A stretch of 64,000 nucleotides of DNA, taken from contig CANEXF010000007.1 in assembly GCA_947443645.1 (NCBI GenBank), forward strand, positions 110,038 to 174,037, read 5' to 3'. Origin of the DNA: Comamonadaceae bacterium (GTDB taxonomy: Bacteria > Pseudomonadota > Gammaproteobacteria > Burkholderiales > Burkholderiaceae_C). The notes beneath the pieces are model-generated. The model had not been told where the DNA came from. It saw only the letters and a program-made list of their open reading frames with translations, and did not search any database. Shown in pieces: positions 63,596 to 64,000 of this stretch. Position 1 is the first letter of the stretch. Each line of letters starts with the position of its first letter. The position numbers and the translations under genes were made by a program.

Positions 63596-64000
63596 ATGGA
63601 CCTGACCAGCAAACTGAATCCCGCCCAGAATCCCACCCAAACCGCCGCCCTGAACACTGAAAAAGCCAAAGCGCTGCAAGCCGCGCTGGCCCAGATCGAA
63701 AAGCAGTTCGGCAAAGGCACCATCATGAAGCTGGGTGCAGGCGAAGTGATCGAGGATATCCAGGTGGTTTCAACCGGCTCGCTGGGTCTGGACATCGCGC
63801 TGGGCGTTGGCGGTCTGCCGCGCGGCCGGGTGGTTGAAATCTACGGCCCGGAGTCATCGGGCAAAACCACGCTGACACTGCAGGTGATTGCGGAGATGCA
63901 AAAGCTGGGTGGCACCTGTGCCTTTGTCGATGCCGAGCACGCGCTCGACATCAATTACGCACAAAAACTCGGCGTCAATCTGCAGGAGCTGCTGATCAGC
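63596..64000 (+). CDS. recA: Recombinase RecA (3' partial)
   Basis: RecA pairs homologous DNA and triggers LexA self-cleavage. The visible 135 residues start [15 protein letters not shown], with a longer N-terminal tail than E. coli. They continue [44 protein letters not shown], Walker [13 protein letters not shown] and [20 protein letters not shown]. The gene runs off the window end. AAGGAG lies nine bases before the ATG. Confidence 0.98.
   Translation, partial: MDLTSKLNPAQNPTQTAALNTEKAKALQAALAQIEKQFGKGTIMKLGAGEVIEDIQVVSTGSLGLDIALGVGGLPRGRVVEIYGPESSGKTTLTLQVIAEMQKLGGTCAFVDAEHALDINYAQKLGVNLQELLIS

Overview
The window is about 64 kb of GC-rich, densely packed chromosomal DNA from a betaproteobacterium, most likely a member of the Comamonadaceae (Polaromonas, Rhodoferax or Variovorax type). 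The evidence is the metX-metW pair, the amgK / lptD-surA-rsmA neighbourhood, several tricarboxylate-type (Bug/TctC) binding proteins, a TctDE-like two-component pair, and two families of short palindromic repeats that I recall as common in this family. I see no rRNA, tRNA, CRISPR array, transposase or prophage. The window opens inside metX and closes inside recA.

Layout. 0-9.6 kb (+): metX-metW-chrA form one overlapping run, followed by a SulP transporter, a hydroxypyruvate isomerase, a phosphatidylserine decarboxylase, an M20 peptidase and a lipase-like hydrolase. 9.6-13 kb (-): MFS transporter, rsmE, amgK. 13.1-18.1 kb (+): lptD-surA-rsmA, ended by a strong terminator. 18.3-19.2 kb (-): a secreted barnase-type RNase and its barstar. 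19.4-28.2 kb (-): maeB, then two redox operons. The first is rubrerythrin, rubredoxin and a FAD reductase. The second is sulfurtransferase, OsmC, an acyl-CoA-dehydrogenase-like enzyme and a rubredoxin-reductase fusion. 28.4-30.0 kb (-): a sigma-54 activator. 30-32.7 kb (-): glutaredoxin-like protein, pepP, murU. 33-36.1 kb (+): tkt and gapA. 36-41.3 kb: a small zinc-ribbon protein, a secreted haem/propeller protein, a DTW-domain protein and a nucleotidyltransferase-fold protein. 41.4-49 kb: pirin, a Bug protein with two tandem esterases, slyD, a SPOR-like protein, birA, a SET-domain protein and a TlpA-like thioredoxin. 49-52 kb: topoisomerase III fused to a SWIB domain. 52-59.6 kb: an aromatic meta-cleavage type cluster (FAD monooxygenase, two FAH-family hydrolases, a VOC dioxygenase, a Bug protein) with GntR and LysR regulators. 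59.6-64 kb: glutamine-amidotransferase-like hydrolase, tctE/tctD-like pair, marR and recA.

Most striking observations. (1) A modular palindromic repeat sits in frame inside four genes with otherwise intact family signatures (metX, M20 peptidase, amgK, DTW protein) and in several gaps. Its 47-bp core reads without a stop in all six frames, and it is translated here in at least three different frames. It may also supply the translation start of the tctE-like kinase. (2) A near-perfect sigma-54 promoter with an upstream inverted repeat precedes the sulfurtransferase operon, right beside the gene for a sigma-54 activator. This suggests a self-contained, uncharacterised redox/sulfur regulon. (3) Two proteins with eukaryote-like chromatin domains (SET, SWIB) and histone-H1-like Lys/Ala tails lie 1 kb apart. 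(4) A 22-bp perfect palindrome lies in the aromatic cluster.
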